Shown in pieces: positions 1 through 13,300 of a stretch of 64,000 nt of DNA. How positions within the stretch are numbered: the stretch's first letter is position 1; every line of letters starts with the position of its first letter. Source of the stretch: Hymenolepis diminuta (taxonomy: Eukaryota; Platyhelminthes; Cestoda; Cyclophyllidea; Hymenolepididae); contig CAADRB010000075.1 in NCBI GenBank assembly GCA_900708905.1, positions 36,007-100,006 of the forward strand, given 5' to 3'. Position numbers and translations under genes: made by a program. The notes under the pieces are model-generated. The model was not told the origin of the DNA, made no database searches, and saw only the letters and a program-made list of their open reading frames with translations.

Positions 1-1
1 T

Positions 2-349
2 ACCTCCAATCCCATTTTCATTCCCACTGATCTAAAAACTTGCTCCCACGTTTTCCTTCGCCATGATGCCGTCCGTAAGTCTCTCCAGCCGATTTATGAT
101 GGCTCTTTCAAGGTCCTTCAAAGAGGTGAAAAGACTTTCACCATCCTTCAGAATGGCAGAGAATCTGTTGTCTCAATGGATCGCGTAAAACCTGCCTACC
201 TTGACAAGCCAGTAACTGAAAACTCTGCCTCCGTGTTTCATTCAAAACCCCCGGATAAGGAAACAGAAAAACCAATACCAGTCACTCGGAGCGGAAGACA
301 TGTACGCCCCCCAGATCGTTACAAGGCTTGCACAATACAACTACGTTAG
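2..349 (+). mobile_element. Ty3/gypsy pol, 3' end (integrase C-terminus), partial
   Basis: An uninterrupted 115-codon frame runs from the window edge to a TAG at 347-349. It contains the small beta-barrel region that follows the integrase core in gypsy elements (YDGSFKVLQRGEKTFTI, then MDRVKPAYL). The basic tail SGRHVRPPDRY is typical of the end of gypsy polyproteins. The frame carries no stop or frameshift, unlike the other two pol relics in this window, so this copy may be younger. The rest of pol lies to the left, outside the window. A purine-rich stretch near 390-402 followed by TG at 404 could be the polypurine tract and the start of the 3' LTR, but no LTR partner is visible. Confidence 0.82.
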
Positions 350-1489
350 ACCAATTCCTAGCGAAACATTTTGCCGCCTTTACGTACCTCAAGGCTGGGA
401 GGCGGCTGAAGGATGAATCTCTTCTCCGAAGTAGTATTCTGATTTCAATTTATATCAAAATGAGGTGACTCATCAATGAGGAAAGAGTTTTATGATATTA
501 TAAAATAATAGATAAATATTTCTTATTGATAATAACAACATATGAGTTCTTTTCTTTTCCTAAGCCGCCAACCACGTTATTACTGAAGAATCAGAATTAG
601 GCTCCCAACTCACTACCAGCACGAAAAGTGTACCTAGGGGAAGATAACATGCCGAGATGTACTTGTCTTCACTCTATAAAGTAGGCAACAGAACAAGTTA
701 TGAAAGATTATCTTCTTTTCAACCTCGTACCGAATACCAGAAAGGTTCGTGCTTGTTCTATCCGATGTCCCGATATTTCCATAAAATCCCGATTAAAAGT
801 TGTTATTATATATGATATTTCTTATATTTATTTAATGTTATAATAGTTGATTTAATTAGCACATATTTTAAAATAACTCTTTTTGAGGAATTTCGGGTTG
901 AAATAATGTTTATTAATTCGTTTATTGTTATAAAAACTAAAAAAGGCTCTTGATGGATATCTCGTTATTGTTTCAGCATATCTTTCACATTTTATTTAAA
1001 ATGTTTGCATGGATTAATTTCATCAAAGGAAGCATACCCAATTTACCCTTATATGTACGATCATTATTTGGGGTGAATTGGTTTTCGTCCTTTCCTTTGA
1101 TTCTCAGCAAAATAATAGGAATTAGAAAATCAACATTTCTTAATTAAGATAATACAACTATTTAATTAGCTTACTTATTGTTTCAAAGCTTGAAATTCGA
1201 AGCAACAAATAAGCCTATCAGAGTTCCCTAACCTCAAAATAATTAATCTTACATTGTGATAGCTTTTATAACGGCATTGAAGGCTTTTCAAGGAAGTATG
1301 GTTTCTGTCGCTGTCTGAGCTCGATAGTTATTCTTAGATTAAAGTTGACTCAAACTCAATGAGAGAGATAAGATACAAGTGCAGTTTCACCAAGCCGTTT
1401 CATTAGTTCAACAAAGACCAAATATATGCAAACAAGTGGTCTTCAGATGATAAATATTAAAGATAAACACACAGTCGGGGCTATAATAG

Positions 1490-1650
1490 TTCTTTCCCTA
1501 ACTGTCAAGCTGCCAGAAGCGAGGTTCGCCGGTACATTGATAAGGCTGATGGGTGATACTGAAACTAACTTCAGGAATTGCCCATTCCCAGACACAACAT
1601 AAACTCTGCTGCTTTGAGTTTTGTTTGTCGGCTTCCTGTCAGGTTTAATT
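1490..1650 (+). repeat. Dispersed repeat family C, copy 1
   Basis: This stretch resembles 38330-38470 on the same strand. The clearest shared words are ATTGATAAG followed by GATGGGTGA or GATGGATGA, and ACATAAACTCTGCTGCTTTG, which differs by one base in the second copy. No coding sense was found. Confidence 0.5.
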
Positions 1651-2659
1651 TCCTGATTTAAACTCAAGATCATTTGCATAACTATCATTCCTCAAATTGT
1701 TTTTTAATTTGAAATATTTAATTACTTGAATAACTCTTTGTGTAAATTACTTTATTTATTTCCCGCCAATTTTAAATTCTTCCTATTGTATATGATTTTC
1801 TTAGAAATATATGTGTACATTGCCCCTTTCTGTTGTCATAAGAATCATCGTTTACTGACCGCTTCATTTCTTTTGATCTTCTCCTTCATTTCCTAGACTT
1901 CTCTCATTAAAGGTGCTTTCTCAGGCACCTTTTTCTCCATCCAATTCTTGTAGTGAGGAGTAGAAGGGAAAAATTTGGAGAATATTTGCGTTTATGGAAA
2001 CAAATACTTAGCAATTTGCCTCTTTAAACATAAATTTTGGGTTTCTTATCCTTGTAAGCAGTAAAAGCCTGGTCATTCCAATACATAGATTCGTTTTGGT
2101 GAGTCTTGGAACCCTGACCTCTGGAATTTTATAACTACGGTACCAACGTTAAATGTTTACATTTGAGGTTAATCTACTATTCGATGTTCGTATGATATTA
2201 GCAAATAAACGGAACAGAAACTATGCCATCAGGGACTCGATTTTTAAAAATTATTTGTGCTCGACCAACAAGTTGGTATACTTTATATGTTTAGATATCT
2301 ATAACCCGGTAATTGCAATTTATAAATCAATTTCAGAGCGACATCTTTTCAATCGAAATTCTTTAAATCTTTCTTGCATCAATTTAATCGCCATTCATCA
2401 TTTCACCGAAATAGAAAGTTATCAATTACCATTTTTTGATGATTTTTCGAATACTTAAAAATAACAATGGACTTGTCAATCATCTTTCGAATTTAATCAG
2501 TTCCGAATGTAAACTTCTTTCTAATTTAGCAAATCTGAACTGATTTATGAAATGCAAAGTTCGATTTTGAAAAGACACATTAATTGCACTGTTTTTCAAT
2601 CGTTTTCAGAGATTAACTTCAACCGAAAGCCATACTCTCTGATATCTCAAACCATGAAA

Positions 2660-3070
2660 ATTTCAAAGGCAAAGATGTGCTAACTGCGTCTTGATCGCTG
2701 GTTCAGGGCTAAAATCTTCATGCTTACTTCGCTCTTCTTCTAAGTGTTAGGAGGCCTAACCGATTATTTTTAGTGCACTTGAGCGAAACTTATAAGTTTC
2801 ATCCCACGTGCTGCATTGGATTATCGATCAGTGGATTCCCACACTCACACCTGGATTTGTAGGATCATCTGTTAAGAAGCCGTCGATGCAACTATTGGCT
2901 AAACAAGCAGGTAATCTATTTTCAGATCCAGACCTATACGAGTGAATTTTTTTTCTCAATAAGAAATCGTTTTTTGAATGAGGAGTCTGCTCTCTTCCTT
3001 CTTCTTGCGTCTGAATGGTTGCAAAATTACGTAAATGTGCTTCTGATAAACCTACATCTCCTGCATAAAT
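2660..3070 (+). repeat. Dispersed repeat family A, copy 1
   Basis: About 380 bases align by eye with 62310-62690 in the same orientation. Shared blocks include GATTATCGATCAGTGGATT against GATTATCAATTATTGGATT, a following GGATTTGTAGGATCA against GGATGTGTAAGATCA, and a later stretch around TTTCTCAATA and CTTCTTCTT. Shorter pieces of the 5' half occur at 31170-31290 and 36780-36900. The family is unidentified. Confidence 0.6.
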
Positions 3071-5557
3071 CATATGTTTGATACGACCTTTCTATAAAAG
3101 CTGATAAATGAAAGGTGAATAAGAGCATATTTAAATGATGCCCGTTATCACGATAATGGAAAAAATAAGTTCTAAATGGCTTGTAGCCCAGAGAGTAGTC
3201 TAAATCTCATCAGCATTAGTAATTTCATCTATGAGAAATCTATAGTAATATGTCGTAATAAACTATTAGTATTTCTTACTACAACTTACTGTAAATCCAA
3301 GGAAGGCCAAGCTTCCAGCGCAGAACCGCTAAATTAGCGGCTCGATTTGCCTAAATTCATTTGATATAAATGAGGTTTCCATAAATTTATCCAGTAGCTG
3401 AGAGGGGCTATTTCGAACATTTTAAGTAAACAAGCACGTTGCTACTGGAGTAGGCAAAGCGAAAAACCTCATCAGCCACTACGAAAGAACTTGCCTTGGA
3501 CGCAAAGTGGATCAACGAGAATCTTGGATGTGAGATATACTCAATCAGAGATTCATGCTGCAAGAAACGGAAGTGGCCACTGTGGATAGTTGATCACTTT
3601 CCTCGCCTATCTAACCTTTAACGTTCGTTGGTCCATTTTTCTATCTTTCATACTCATATGCCATTTCGTTCTTTTTTTGTCTTATTAATAAGCTATTTCT
3701 TAATTTCAACTAGGGTTCCTACAACATGCCCTGTTTCCCATACTTAAGACAACATACGATTTGCTGTATGTGCGCCTTAAATGTAATGTGTGACATATTC
3801 TTTAATACGCAGCCAAACACTGGACGACTTTGAGAATGGATTAACGCAAGAAATACAGTTTATTATAAACTGCATCCTATTTTCCAATCTACCAGCTTTA
3901 GTTAATGATGAATACTATCAACGGTCAAAGGCTTATTCCATACGAGTACACAAAGGGAGCACAAAGCTAGCAAGGCATTCTTCCAATTTGCGCACCAGCT
4001 GTTATCCTGAAAGTCAGAAATTGAGATATTATTAGAAATAGTTTATCACCCAACTTCCAGTTCTCTATTTGTGAAAAATAAGAAAGACTTTCAATTGAAA
4101 ACATGTACAGAATCACCATGTGAGTCGTTCAAGCACAAACAATAATAAAAACAAAACGATGTGACCTTTTAATCCTGAGTTTAATTTGAGAATGTTTTAA
4201 TGGTACTATGAAGAATAGAATTCAGCTAAATGTCATTAAATTAGCTGAAACTCCAATTAATTAAGCCAGTAACGCCCAGTCCTCCCCCAAAGCGTAATCG
4301 AAAGGCACATGAAACAAAATTGTGACTTTTCGGGTACTTCTTTTCCATTTCTTTATTAATTCGGCAAAAGAAAAGAAGGGGAAACGCACTTGTTCACTTG
4401 TCTACGTTTCTATCAGAGCTCAAGGTTGAGGAGAGATTTTTTGAAGGGAATTTGCACTTTTTATAGGTGAAATCAAAGAGGTGATAAAGTACACGAGGTA
4501 CGCTTGTATATACAGTCGGGCAAAGAACTTACCTTCATGATATCTTCTAGGAAGTGGCCAATCATTGCACCCGGGTACATCATGCAAAGTTGAAGACAGA
4601 GAAGGCAATGATAGAGGACGTCAAAGTTGTGAAGAATAAACAAGTTTAAAATCCCTGTAAAGTCTATGGAATTTTAACCTTTACTGGATAACACTATTTC
4701 CACAGGGATGACCCTCATTTCCTCAATTTATATTTGCGCGTTCATATCTTATCCATAATTGTTACTGGAACAATATTTTGAATTATAACAATTTTCAGAA
4801 ACTCTGAAACTGGACGACAAATAAAGTATTCTGTGGTCGTCTTTAACAGTTAAGAAAAAAGGACACATTTTACATTCAACAAACGGAATTCAAATGGATC
4901 ACAATGTAATCAGTAGATGGGCTAAATGGTCAATAAAATCTGGACGAGACATGAAATTACTAATATATTAAGCTGGTTAAATATTAGCCTACAAAATAAT
5001 TCAAAATTCATTAAAGTCAGAGAGAGACTAGAGAAAAATCAGATTATTTTAGTAAATTTAGTATTTTAATTGACTGTTAAAGATGACTCCAATGCAATTA
5101 AATCCCTTGTGCACCAACTAGAAAGATGTCAAATCAGGATAAGTAAGTTTCCCCATAAGATTAAATGTATCCTGCAAATAACCGATTTTCCCACGTATCC
5201 AAAGGATTTGTTTTCTATTTTATTTAAATAACGTTCAAAAATTTAATCATTCGGTGTCTTATTTTGTTCCAGTTTCCATAACCTTGAATTCCAGTTTGCA
5301 ATCCTAAAATATCCACCAAAATGGCAGTTGAGAGGAAAGGGAAGATAAATGCAATGATGTTAGACATTAACAAAACGATATCCAATTGCCTAAGAAAATT
5401 GTGCAATAGCAAGTTTATTCATTTGTTCCGATAAACAATTTCATAAGGGTTATTTTCAGTATAAAAAAGAAAACATGGACTAAAATGTCAATATCGTCAA
5501 TGAAAAAATATTTAATAATTTGCCTACTTTCATTTTCCCCTTGACACCTCCCGTCGC

Positions 5558-6235
5558 TTCTTTCTCGCATGACATCAATTCATCTGAAGTCTTCTGAACT
5601 TCCGGTGGGTCTTTTTTGAGAAGTCCATCTGTTTATGTGGAGATCTTTCTCGGGGCTGATGCTGGAGTTGATTTAGTTTCCGCAATACGTGACCTAAATT
5701 GGTATCTCTGCATGATCTAAATAGCATCATTTATAAGGATTTCATAGATGGCTTTTCCCCATCCTTTGGTCACAGCTCCAGCCGTTCCGGAGTGAGCGAT
5801 TTGGAAACCACGAGCAAACACGAGATCACCGACTTTTTGATGGTTCATTTGTTTTGTTCTTCGGTATCATTTCGTGGTTGATGATTTGAGCCGTTCTTCC
5901 TACTAGTAAGTCTGTAGGCGATTTACCACCCAGCATCGGATAAGGAGTTATCCTGAAGGTCAGTAGGAACTTTCGAATAACTCCCTTCGTCACTCCATCC
6001 CCTTTGCTTTCAAAAGGATTTTTTAACATATCGATAAATCCTTCTGCTTGGTAGTTGGAGTGTGGGTGGTGCAGGATGTACGGATATGATCAATAGTTCT
6101 TTGTCTGCATTATTCTTCGAACCGCAGTGAAAACAACCGTATTTCCTTGTCAAATACAAGATTTTCTGAGAAACCATGGGTCGTAAAGATGCAGTTAAGA
6201 GCGTCAATAGTCGCTGCAGTATCTGATTACAGCAT
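5558..6235 (-). mobile_element. Degenerate Ty3/gypsy integrase fragment
   Basis: Read on the minus strand, this is the second half of a gypsy integrase broken by frameshifts. One frame (about 6029 down to 5826) gives KSKGDGV-like and FLLTFRITPYP, then GKSPTDLLVGR, the usual C-terminal box of the integrase core. The preceding part, a HPHSNYQAEGFIDMLK segment matching the common HPQ-NG-AER-V pattern, lies in another frame and reads about 6110-6010. The catalytic glutamate context is altered and the D,D part is not intact. It is a dead fragment with no LTRs recognised nearby. Confidence 0.8.
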
Positions 6236-6549
6236 TGATATTACTTTAAGTGTGAGTCAATGAATACTAAGTAGGCAGCGCCTTAATAGGGTAATTAAAA
6301 TCAACATACACTCCACTCCATGTTATCTTCGTTGGAGACTAAGGCAGCCTTTGACAAGCAATTCTATGTCTTTGTCCATCCCCAAACGGTATGTGCATTC
6401 TCTAACTGAAATTTTCATTAAATTTATTCCTGGATGACTAAAGTGAAATTGTCAAAGAACTCTTTGCTTGAGTGTAGCCGGTGTAACAGCTCTCTTATTA
6501 ATCACCACACAGGAGTCGGTAATAGAAAATGCTTTTCGACCGCGAAATA

Positions 6550-6640
6550 TACCAGCAAGTTACAGTTAGTGGCCTAATACTAGGGACATGCTAGAAGCAG
6601 TAGAAAGCTCTAATCTTGTGCCAAGACAGTATCTTAAAGT
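6550..6640 (+). repeat. Dispersed repeat family I, copy 1
   Basis: It shares GTTAGTGGCCTAATACTAGG and a following CAGTAGAAAGCTCTA with 13640-13770, where the words read GTTAGTGGCTTAATATTGGG and CAGCAGAAAGCTCTA. It lies just upstream, in integrase orientation, of the gypsy relic at 5558-6235, so it could be more of that element. Function unknown. Confidence 0.5.
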
Positions 6641-8429
6641 CATTCTGATAAGAACCTAATATTAATCATATAGTTTATTGTCTCTATCATTTGATATTCA
6701 ATAAAGAATGCCACTTCGTAATCTCTAACTTTTCAGGTCACTATACTACCCGAGTATAAAAAACAGTACATTATTCGGAGATCTCTGATGGCTAATACTG
6801 ATAATTAGTTGTGAGAAATCTGAGAAGTGTTTGAATGAAACTGATCTACGAGCGGTAGAGGTTTTGCTTGCACGCTGATCCTGACTCATACCAGCAAGCT
6901 AAATGACTCATATCTCTGACCCTCTTTTCTAGTTAGGGCAGGTCAGATCACAGTGATGCGGTCCTATTCATCGTCCTAACCCTCCGATTTTTTATTGTGA
7001 TTTAAAGAATTATGTAACTTAAAGCAAATTGGGACCTTATCTCAAAAAATTGTTCGTAGATATTCACCAAAGGAAGAAATGAGAGGATAGTGTCTTCATA
7101 CGTGATAAACTGAAAAGAAAAAAGAGGGATATATCTAAATTCGTATGGATATTGTGAAGAATGAAAAGGAAAAATTAGGAAGATTCACCCGTTCCCAAGC
7201 CTTTTGAAGGAAAGTGTTTTTGATCAAGTAAAATACGGGTTTGAAGTAAAAGAGATAAGAAATTCATGCGTTTCCTATTTGCCCGTTGATAAGAATTAAA
7301 GATCTATTTACCTCTTCCACCATCAGTTGTTAACTTTTTAAAAATGGTCTATTTAGGAATTTTTCCTTAATCTGAGTGTCCCGAATTCTGATTCTAAGGC
7401 TCATTAAGAACAAGTTTAACCTGAATAGAACTACTCATTATGAGAAACTCGCATTCTACCATTCCTCCTATTGAGCAGAACTAATTAAAGCCACTGACCA
7501 TCCACATCACTGAATGTTTATGCACACGGTGACCACTGTGTCACCGGTGAATAAAATTTAATCAGTGGAATTCTCAAACCCGTTTTAGTTAGATATTGAC
7601 TTTCCGAATGTATTCTAAGCTGGTTTGACCAAATCCTTAGATCATTGATAATATACTTGAATGAATATGTTTAAAGAGCTACAACAGGTTAATTAAGATA
7701 AAAGAATGTTTAGAGTTAAATAGGACAGTACACTTGATTAGGAGGTTGTGACAAAACGCTTTTTGAACAGTTTAAGGCACATCTGAAAAGAAGCATAAAG
7801 CAAACATTATTGCTCAGAAAATAGATCAAGCGGCCTGTGTCCTTTTCAGACATTGATGTCACCTTCTGAGCCTAAGCCCCGTGCGAAAATGACTAAATGA
7901 AAGGATATCAATTGCTGGGCATTTCTTACATAAGCGTAAAAGCTATGATGATAAAATCCACAACCGATTTTGCCTAAACTTAAATTATTAAAGTTATTAA
8001 TCAGACATTTCAGGTTATCAATTCTCAGAAAGCACACAATTTATCAATCGGTAAATTAAAAGTGATCATTATTCCCGGTTATTTACATCATCAGTCATCT
8101 ATCGTCTTCTTCCCTATAACGTGAGTATGAATCAAGTCTCCCTTATGAAATGACTGTAATAGGTGATAATTTCCAGCTCACAGTAAGATATTAAAAATTC
8201 TGATTGAGAAACTCCTTCCGTGAGTAATCAAAGAGTTTCATCAGATTATCTCTAACTTAACTCCTATTTCGAATAAGTTATCTTAAAATTTTCATTAGAG
8301 TAACATTAAACCTAGGCAAACATACTTTAATTTTCTTATTGGACTACTTTGGGATATCCGCTTTAAAATCTGGTAATCTGATAATAGCAATCTTGAGTTG
8401 GTTCATTAACCTTCAGTAAGTTTGAAAAT

Positions 8430-8725
8430 TGAGTGATTAGGGCTAGAGAGTTTTTCCCAAAATAATTTTTATTGGTAAAATTCTTTATCTCCCACCTCTT
8501 AGCTTCTGCTTCTTTTAATTCCTCTTTCATTTGAATGAATTTATTTACATTACGTTTGTAAATGGCGCAAAACATAAATCTATTTATCGATGTGCGTCAT
8601 GTGCAGACATAGTGGTTTGGGTAGTTTTTTTTATTGTGGTGTTGTCGGATTGTGTTTGTAGTTAGTGCAATATCTTAGGAAATCTAAAAGTCAGTTACGG
8701 TGTTCTATAGAGAATAGGGGTACTA
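8430..8725 (-). repeat. Dispersed repeat family D, copy 1, with coding remnant
   Basis: About 280 bases align with 54130-54425 in the same orientation. On the minus strand both copies keep a related peptide. This copy reads SINRFMFCAIYKRNVNKF and the other reads SICRFILCAVYSRNINKF. Most differences are conservative, which suggests that an ancestral coding sequence was copied. I do not recognise the protein. Confidence 0.6.
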
Positions 8726-10265
8726 ATGAATAAAGAATATCGCATTAATAAACTGAAGCAAATCAGCTTGGTGCAAATACCTTGCTCCAGTGGAGCAGCA
8801 AAGGTACATGAAAAAAGTCAAATTTTCATTAAAAAGGGATAAAAGCAAGCACTTGTCTATCGGAAAACATCCTATTTGGGGATTGTAAAACTTACATGAC
8901 CCAATGCAGCCTTGCTTGAAGCAATGACTGTATTCCTTTAGGTATTCCTAGAGATAAAAAATATAATAACAAAGGAGGTAATTCTACCAAGTATAAAGCA
9001 TTTTAGAAAATTCTACAATAAATGCATGACAGAAAGGATCAAATATTGTCCCAATTCTTGTTCCGAACGGACCGGCTTTTCGTGATTAAAGCAGCCAACG
9101 ATGTCAAATTCCATCTATATAAATGAAATCCCAACCTCAAAGGAAATCGAGCGAAAATAGTGAAGTGTAAAACTGTCAACTGTACCCAAATGTTCACAGA
9201 ATCGTAGCAAAATCACTGCCGTCGTGATCACTGCTCCTCGGACGCAACAATCAACAAGTACTTCTAGTGTCCGAGACAAAAGTGGTTGGAACGTCACATA
9301 TCAGAATATCTTCGTCAACGTTGACATTAATATTCGTTTCATTGCCAGTCTCTTCAAAGGGTTTTTTGACACCAGCTTATGTTCTTCGAGCTGATAGGTG
9401 AAACATTAAAATCTCTAATCTCATGGTCCAAATTTCCGTACCCTTTCGCCAAACTGTCTCTTCACGGCTATAGATGTGCATTCGCTTGTCCGAATAGCAT
9501 AACAAATGATACATGGGTAATCATAAGCGTTTTTGAATTACCTAATCACCATCAAATTCTAACACAAATTTAGGGGCTACAAATTGTAAATGTATTAAAG
9601 TAAATAACACGCGGCAGATATTCAAGGTAAAATGTGACCTTTGATGTGTCACCATCCCGGTGTTACCAACAATATTTTCATTGAAATTTTTGTTATATAC
9701 CGACATATTTACTGATCAGGAACACAAATTTTAAATAATACATCATGTTTGATCATTATTGGTCCAGATGTGTACGTACTATTAACTGGCGAAAAACATT
9801 GGGCTGACTTCCTCGGCCACATCTGAACTGTCATAGCAACATAAATAACTTAATTTATTCCTTCCATGTGACCAGAGTCCACATGTCTTCATACAACTCC
9901 CCATGATCGCTCATGATACTGCTTTAATATCGCAATTTCATTTTATTTCAAAGAGGTTTATTTGAATTTTTCTGATTTTGGTTAATTAATGATACTTTTA
10001 TTTGCATAAACTATGTAAGAGTAGCTCAGAATTCTAACTGATTCAAGAAATGCTCCATTCATTTCAAGTATTTTAAGAATGATTTCAATGAAGTAAGCGG
10101 TTGCCATCAATTCATAGTTATTTTTCAAATATCAGTTCTTTTCCTAAGATTATTTGCCATATTATTTATTTGATTTTTGATTTAACAGATACCTTGACCT
10201 TGAAAGTGATAAGCTCTGTAGTCAGCGGCTTGGTTCCGCACAATTGGGTTTTTCACTCTGAGAGT

Positions 10266-10322
10266 ATGTCCGGTGATTCTACGTGGCCAAAGTGTATTTT
10301 CTTCGGTGATTCAATAACGCAG
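10266..10322 (+). CDS. IAH1: IAH1-like coding exon 1
   Basis: It encodes residues 1-19, MSGDSTWPKCIFFGDSITQ, including the nucleophile block. It ends CAG before a GTATTA donor, in phase 0. Confidence 0.85.
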
Positions 10323-13300
10323 GTATTAAAAGTGCTTGTTGGCAACTAAAGAATCTCATTTTACATGTTTCAGAAGCTCAAGTATTTTATGTAGATCTAA
10401 ACATGTTATATTTTCATTTCAGCGTGGTTATGATGTTGAGGGATGTTATCTCGGCGCTTTGGCATCCAGATTTCAAAGGTTTGTCAATTTTTACTATTGT
10501 TAGATATACTGAAAATTCAGACGTGTGGATATAGTTGGACGTGGATTTTCAGGGTATACTACTCGCTTGTGCCTTCCTTTGTTGAAAATTCTCTATCCAA
10601 ATGCAGAATCTCTACAAAATACAGCTGCCTTCTTCATTTTCTTGGGTGCAAACGATGCCAGTTTTGGATCGCAAAAGGTCGATCTTCCGGAATACAAATC
10701 TAATCTTTGTCAAATGATTTCATACCTGCAAGTAAGCGCTGAGCTCATGACTGTCTTTGATATATTTACATTATCATCAGATATTTGCAATTAAATGGTG
10801 GATTTTATTGTATTTTTCTAAATAGTCTCTTAAATTCGAAAAATCAAAAACATTTATTATAACTCCGCCCCCCGTAGATGAGACCAAGAAGGAACCCGAT
10901 AGCATAGCTCTGGGTGAGTTTAATGTTACATTTTGCATTTATAAGTATGATTTGTAGCCGTTAGAGAGCTGTTCCACCGATAACAATTTCATAGCTTATC
11001 TTTTATTAAAATTAATCGGGTTTTTACAATAATATGAAACGTGTTGCGACGATTTTTATTACCGAAAATTGTTTCCAAATTTTCTCTTATGGTATATCTT
11101 TTGCAAATTTTGACTTATAGTAGTCCTTTGAAACAACACTTGAAGAAATATATAGATCTGACCCACATTATTAGGTTAAGTTAGGTCCTTAGAATGGAAG
11201 TGAAGGCAAAGATGCAGCCGGGAAGTTTATCACAATTTATTAACTCAAATATCAAAGTTTGTATAGATCTCCAAACTGTAATTTTCTCGTAAAGATAGGA
11301 TGAGTGGTCTCCCGGTGTGTCTCCCAGTACATTTCCGAAATAACTGAGATTGACGACGTCTATTGTTTATAACAGCCCCATTGGCATATATCTGTTTTTT
11401 TACTTCCCTCTCAATTCGACCCACGGTTGAATTTATAATCCTGTGTATTCTTAGCTTTCTACCTAGTTGACATGGATTAATTTTGGTGAGATTTACAAAT
11501 AGTAATTTTTCAACGATTATTAATGAGCAACTTAATGGTTGTGTAGCCTGCTTGCCACGTATTCCTTCTGTTTATTAAAGGAGTTGTCATTCCTAAAATC
11601 TCTAATAGATATTTCTCCATTTTCATCCTTTAAATTCTTATTGAAAGTTTATTGCTCTAATAAACAAATTTAGTTGGCTGTGTACCTCCTGCAACCATAT
11701 TTACTTGGTTACTCAGGCTTCATTAGTTCATTGTTTTGTGTTTATTAACTCTGTTGTGCATTTATACTAGGCTGAAGGATGACTATACATTTTCCAGAAT
11801 TACTCTTGGGTCACGTTCTTTATGAAAATATGTTGATTTTTTCGTCTTTTTGCCTCTATGGCCCCAAACCCCTCTGTCATGTCTGGATAAGTTTATCGAT
11901 TCTTTCTCCCATAGCTGACTCGTTTCATTAAAAGTACACCTGCACTCATCCTCACGCACGTCCACAAGTGACTCATGTACATTGTCTTGGTATTTCCACT
12001 CATACATCCTCGCACTTGTCATTTACCGGGTCTTGTGCCTCCCTCTCACCTCTGTCCGTCATTTCTCTCATTCGCTTGAATCCTCATCGTGTTTTATTTA
12101 ATATACTTTGCCTCACACAACTCTTTGCGTTCTACTTTTAATTGCCAGCCATTATTTGTTACTCCAACAAAACAAGGGGGGCTGATTTATCGGTATATTT
12201 GCACGCATCTGTAAGACGGAAAATCTTCTCCATGGGTTTCTGAATTTATAACTAAAATTTGAAAGAATAAGATGGAATTTTCTAATTATTGCTTCCCAAG
12301 ATTTTGTCATCTTTAAAAGTGATTTGTTGAATACAATTTTTCTCTGAAGGTAGATTGCACTTTATCTACCAATCATGAAGACTGACTTCCTCTTTTATGT
12401 GACATTATTAGAAATGTCACTTGAATGTTAATTCCTCCTTACCGTGTTACGTAATCGACGTGGAATTGTTTTCCTTCCAGGTAGAACATTTGAGAGAACC
12501 TTTGAAAACGCTCAGAAGTACGCCGATGCCTGTCTGGAAGTGGCAAAGCAGGAGGGTGTTACTTGCGTGAATATCTTCGCTGCCATGGCTGCTCAAATTG
12601 TAAATATATACGTATGCTTTTGTCTTCATACCGTAAATATCACGCCCAATTACAGGTTTTGAATGTAAATAAGGGTGGATACTTTGATTTGATTGGCCAT
12701 CTTAGACCCCTTAGATAGACTATGTGGCTTTCTAGGGGTTAGTTATCTTTATCTATGATGTATTCGAAAGACTTGTGAAGTATTAAAATCCTCTGCCAAG
12801 AAAGAGTTCATGGGATCCATTTTCAATTGCGCACGTCTAGTGATATATATGGTTAATTATGAAAAGTGCGTTTTAATGAATTAGTTTCTCATAAAGACGG
12901 TTTCAGAATATATTCTCTCTACCTGAGTAAGATGTTCTTAACATTCCTCTTGATGATTTTGTTCTGTTTTTGTTTCGGCTACTCGAAGATCTGAATGATA
13001 ATACTAGTGAAAAGTGATCAGGAGAGCAATGTTAAGTACCAGAGGATTTAAGATACTCTCATAAAATTTCGAAAATAATTTTGAATTAGGGTAAAGATTA
13101 ACCCATCCTCATCTGTATATTCAGAATACCTGCATTCTTAGGAATAAAATGCAGCTCAAAGATCAAGTCCAGTTAAATACTTTAAGAAGGAATCGTGTTT
13201 AGCAATCGAATGGGTAAACAAGCGTATTTGCATAAATTAAGGCATCAGGGTAGGATTTGTCTAGAAATGAAAGATGGTTGGATCTGAAAGTGATACTCTA

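Larger units (their letters stand above)
350..5557. other. No gene seen; AT-rich DNA with dispersed repeats
   Basis: I see no protein family in this stretch in any frame, and no open frame longer than about 100 codons. It may start with the 3' LTR of the preceding gypsy element, whose end I cannot place. It holds one copy each of two dispersed repeats that recur later in the window, at about 1490-1650 and 2660-3070. Confidence 0.5.
6236..10265. other. No gene seen; dispersed repeats only
   Basis: No protein family was recognised on either strand. The stretch contains a short repeat at about 6550-6640 that is also found at 13640-13770, and a repeat with a conserved minus-strand reading frame at about 8430-8725 that recurs at 54130-54425. 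Confidence 0.5.
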
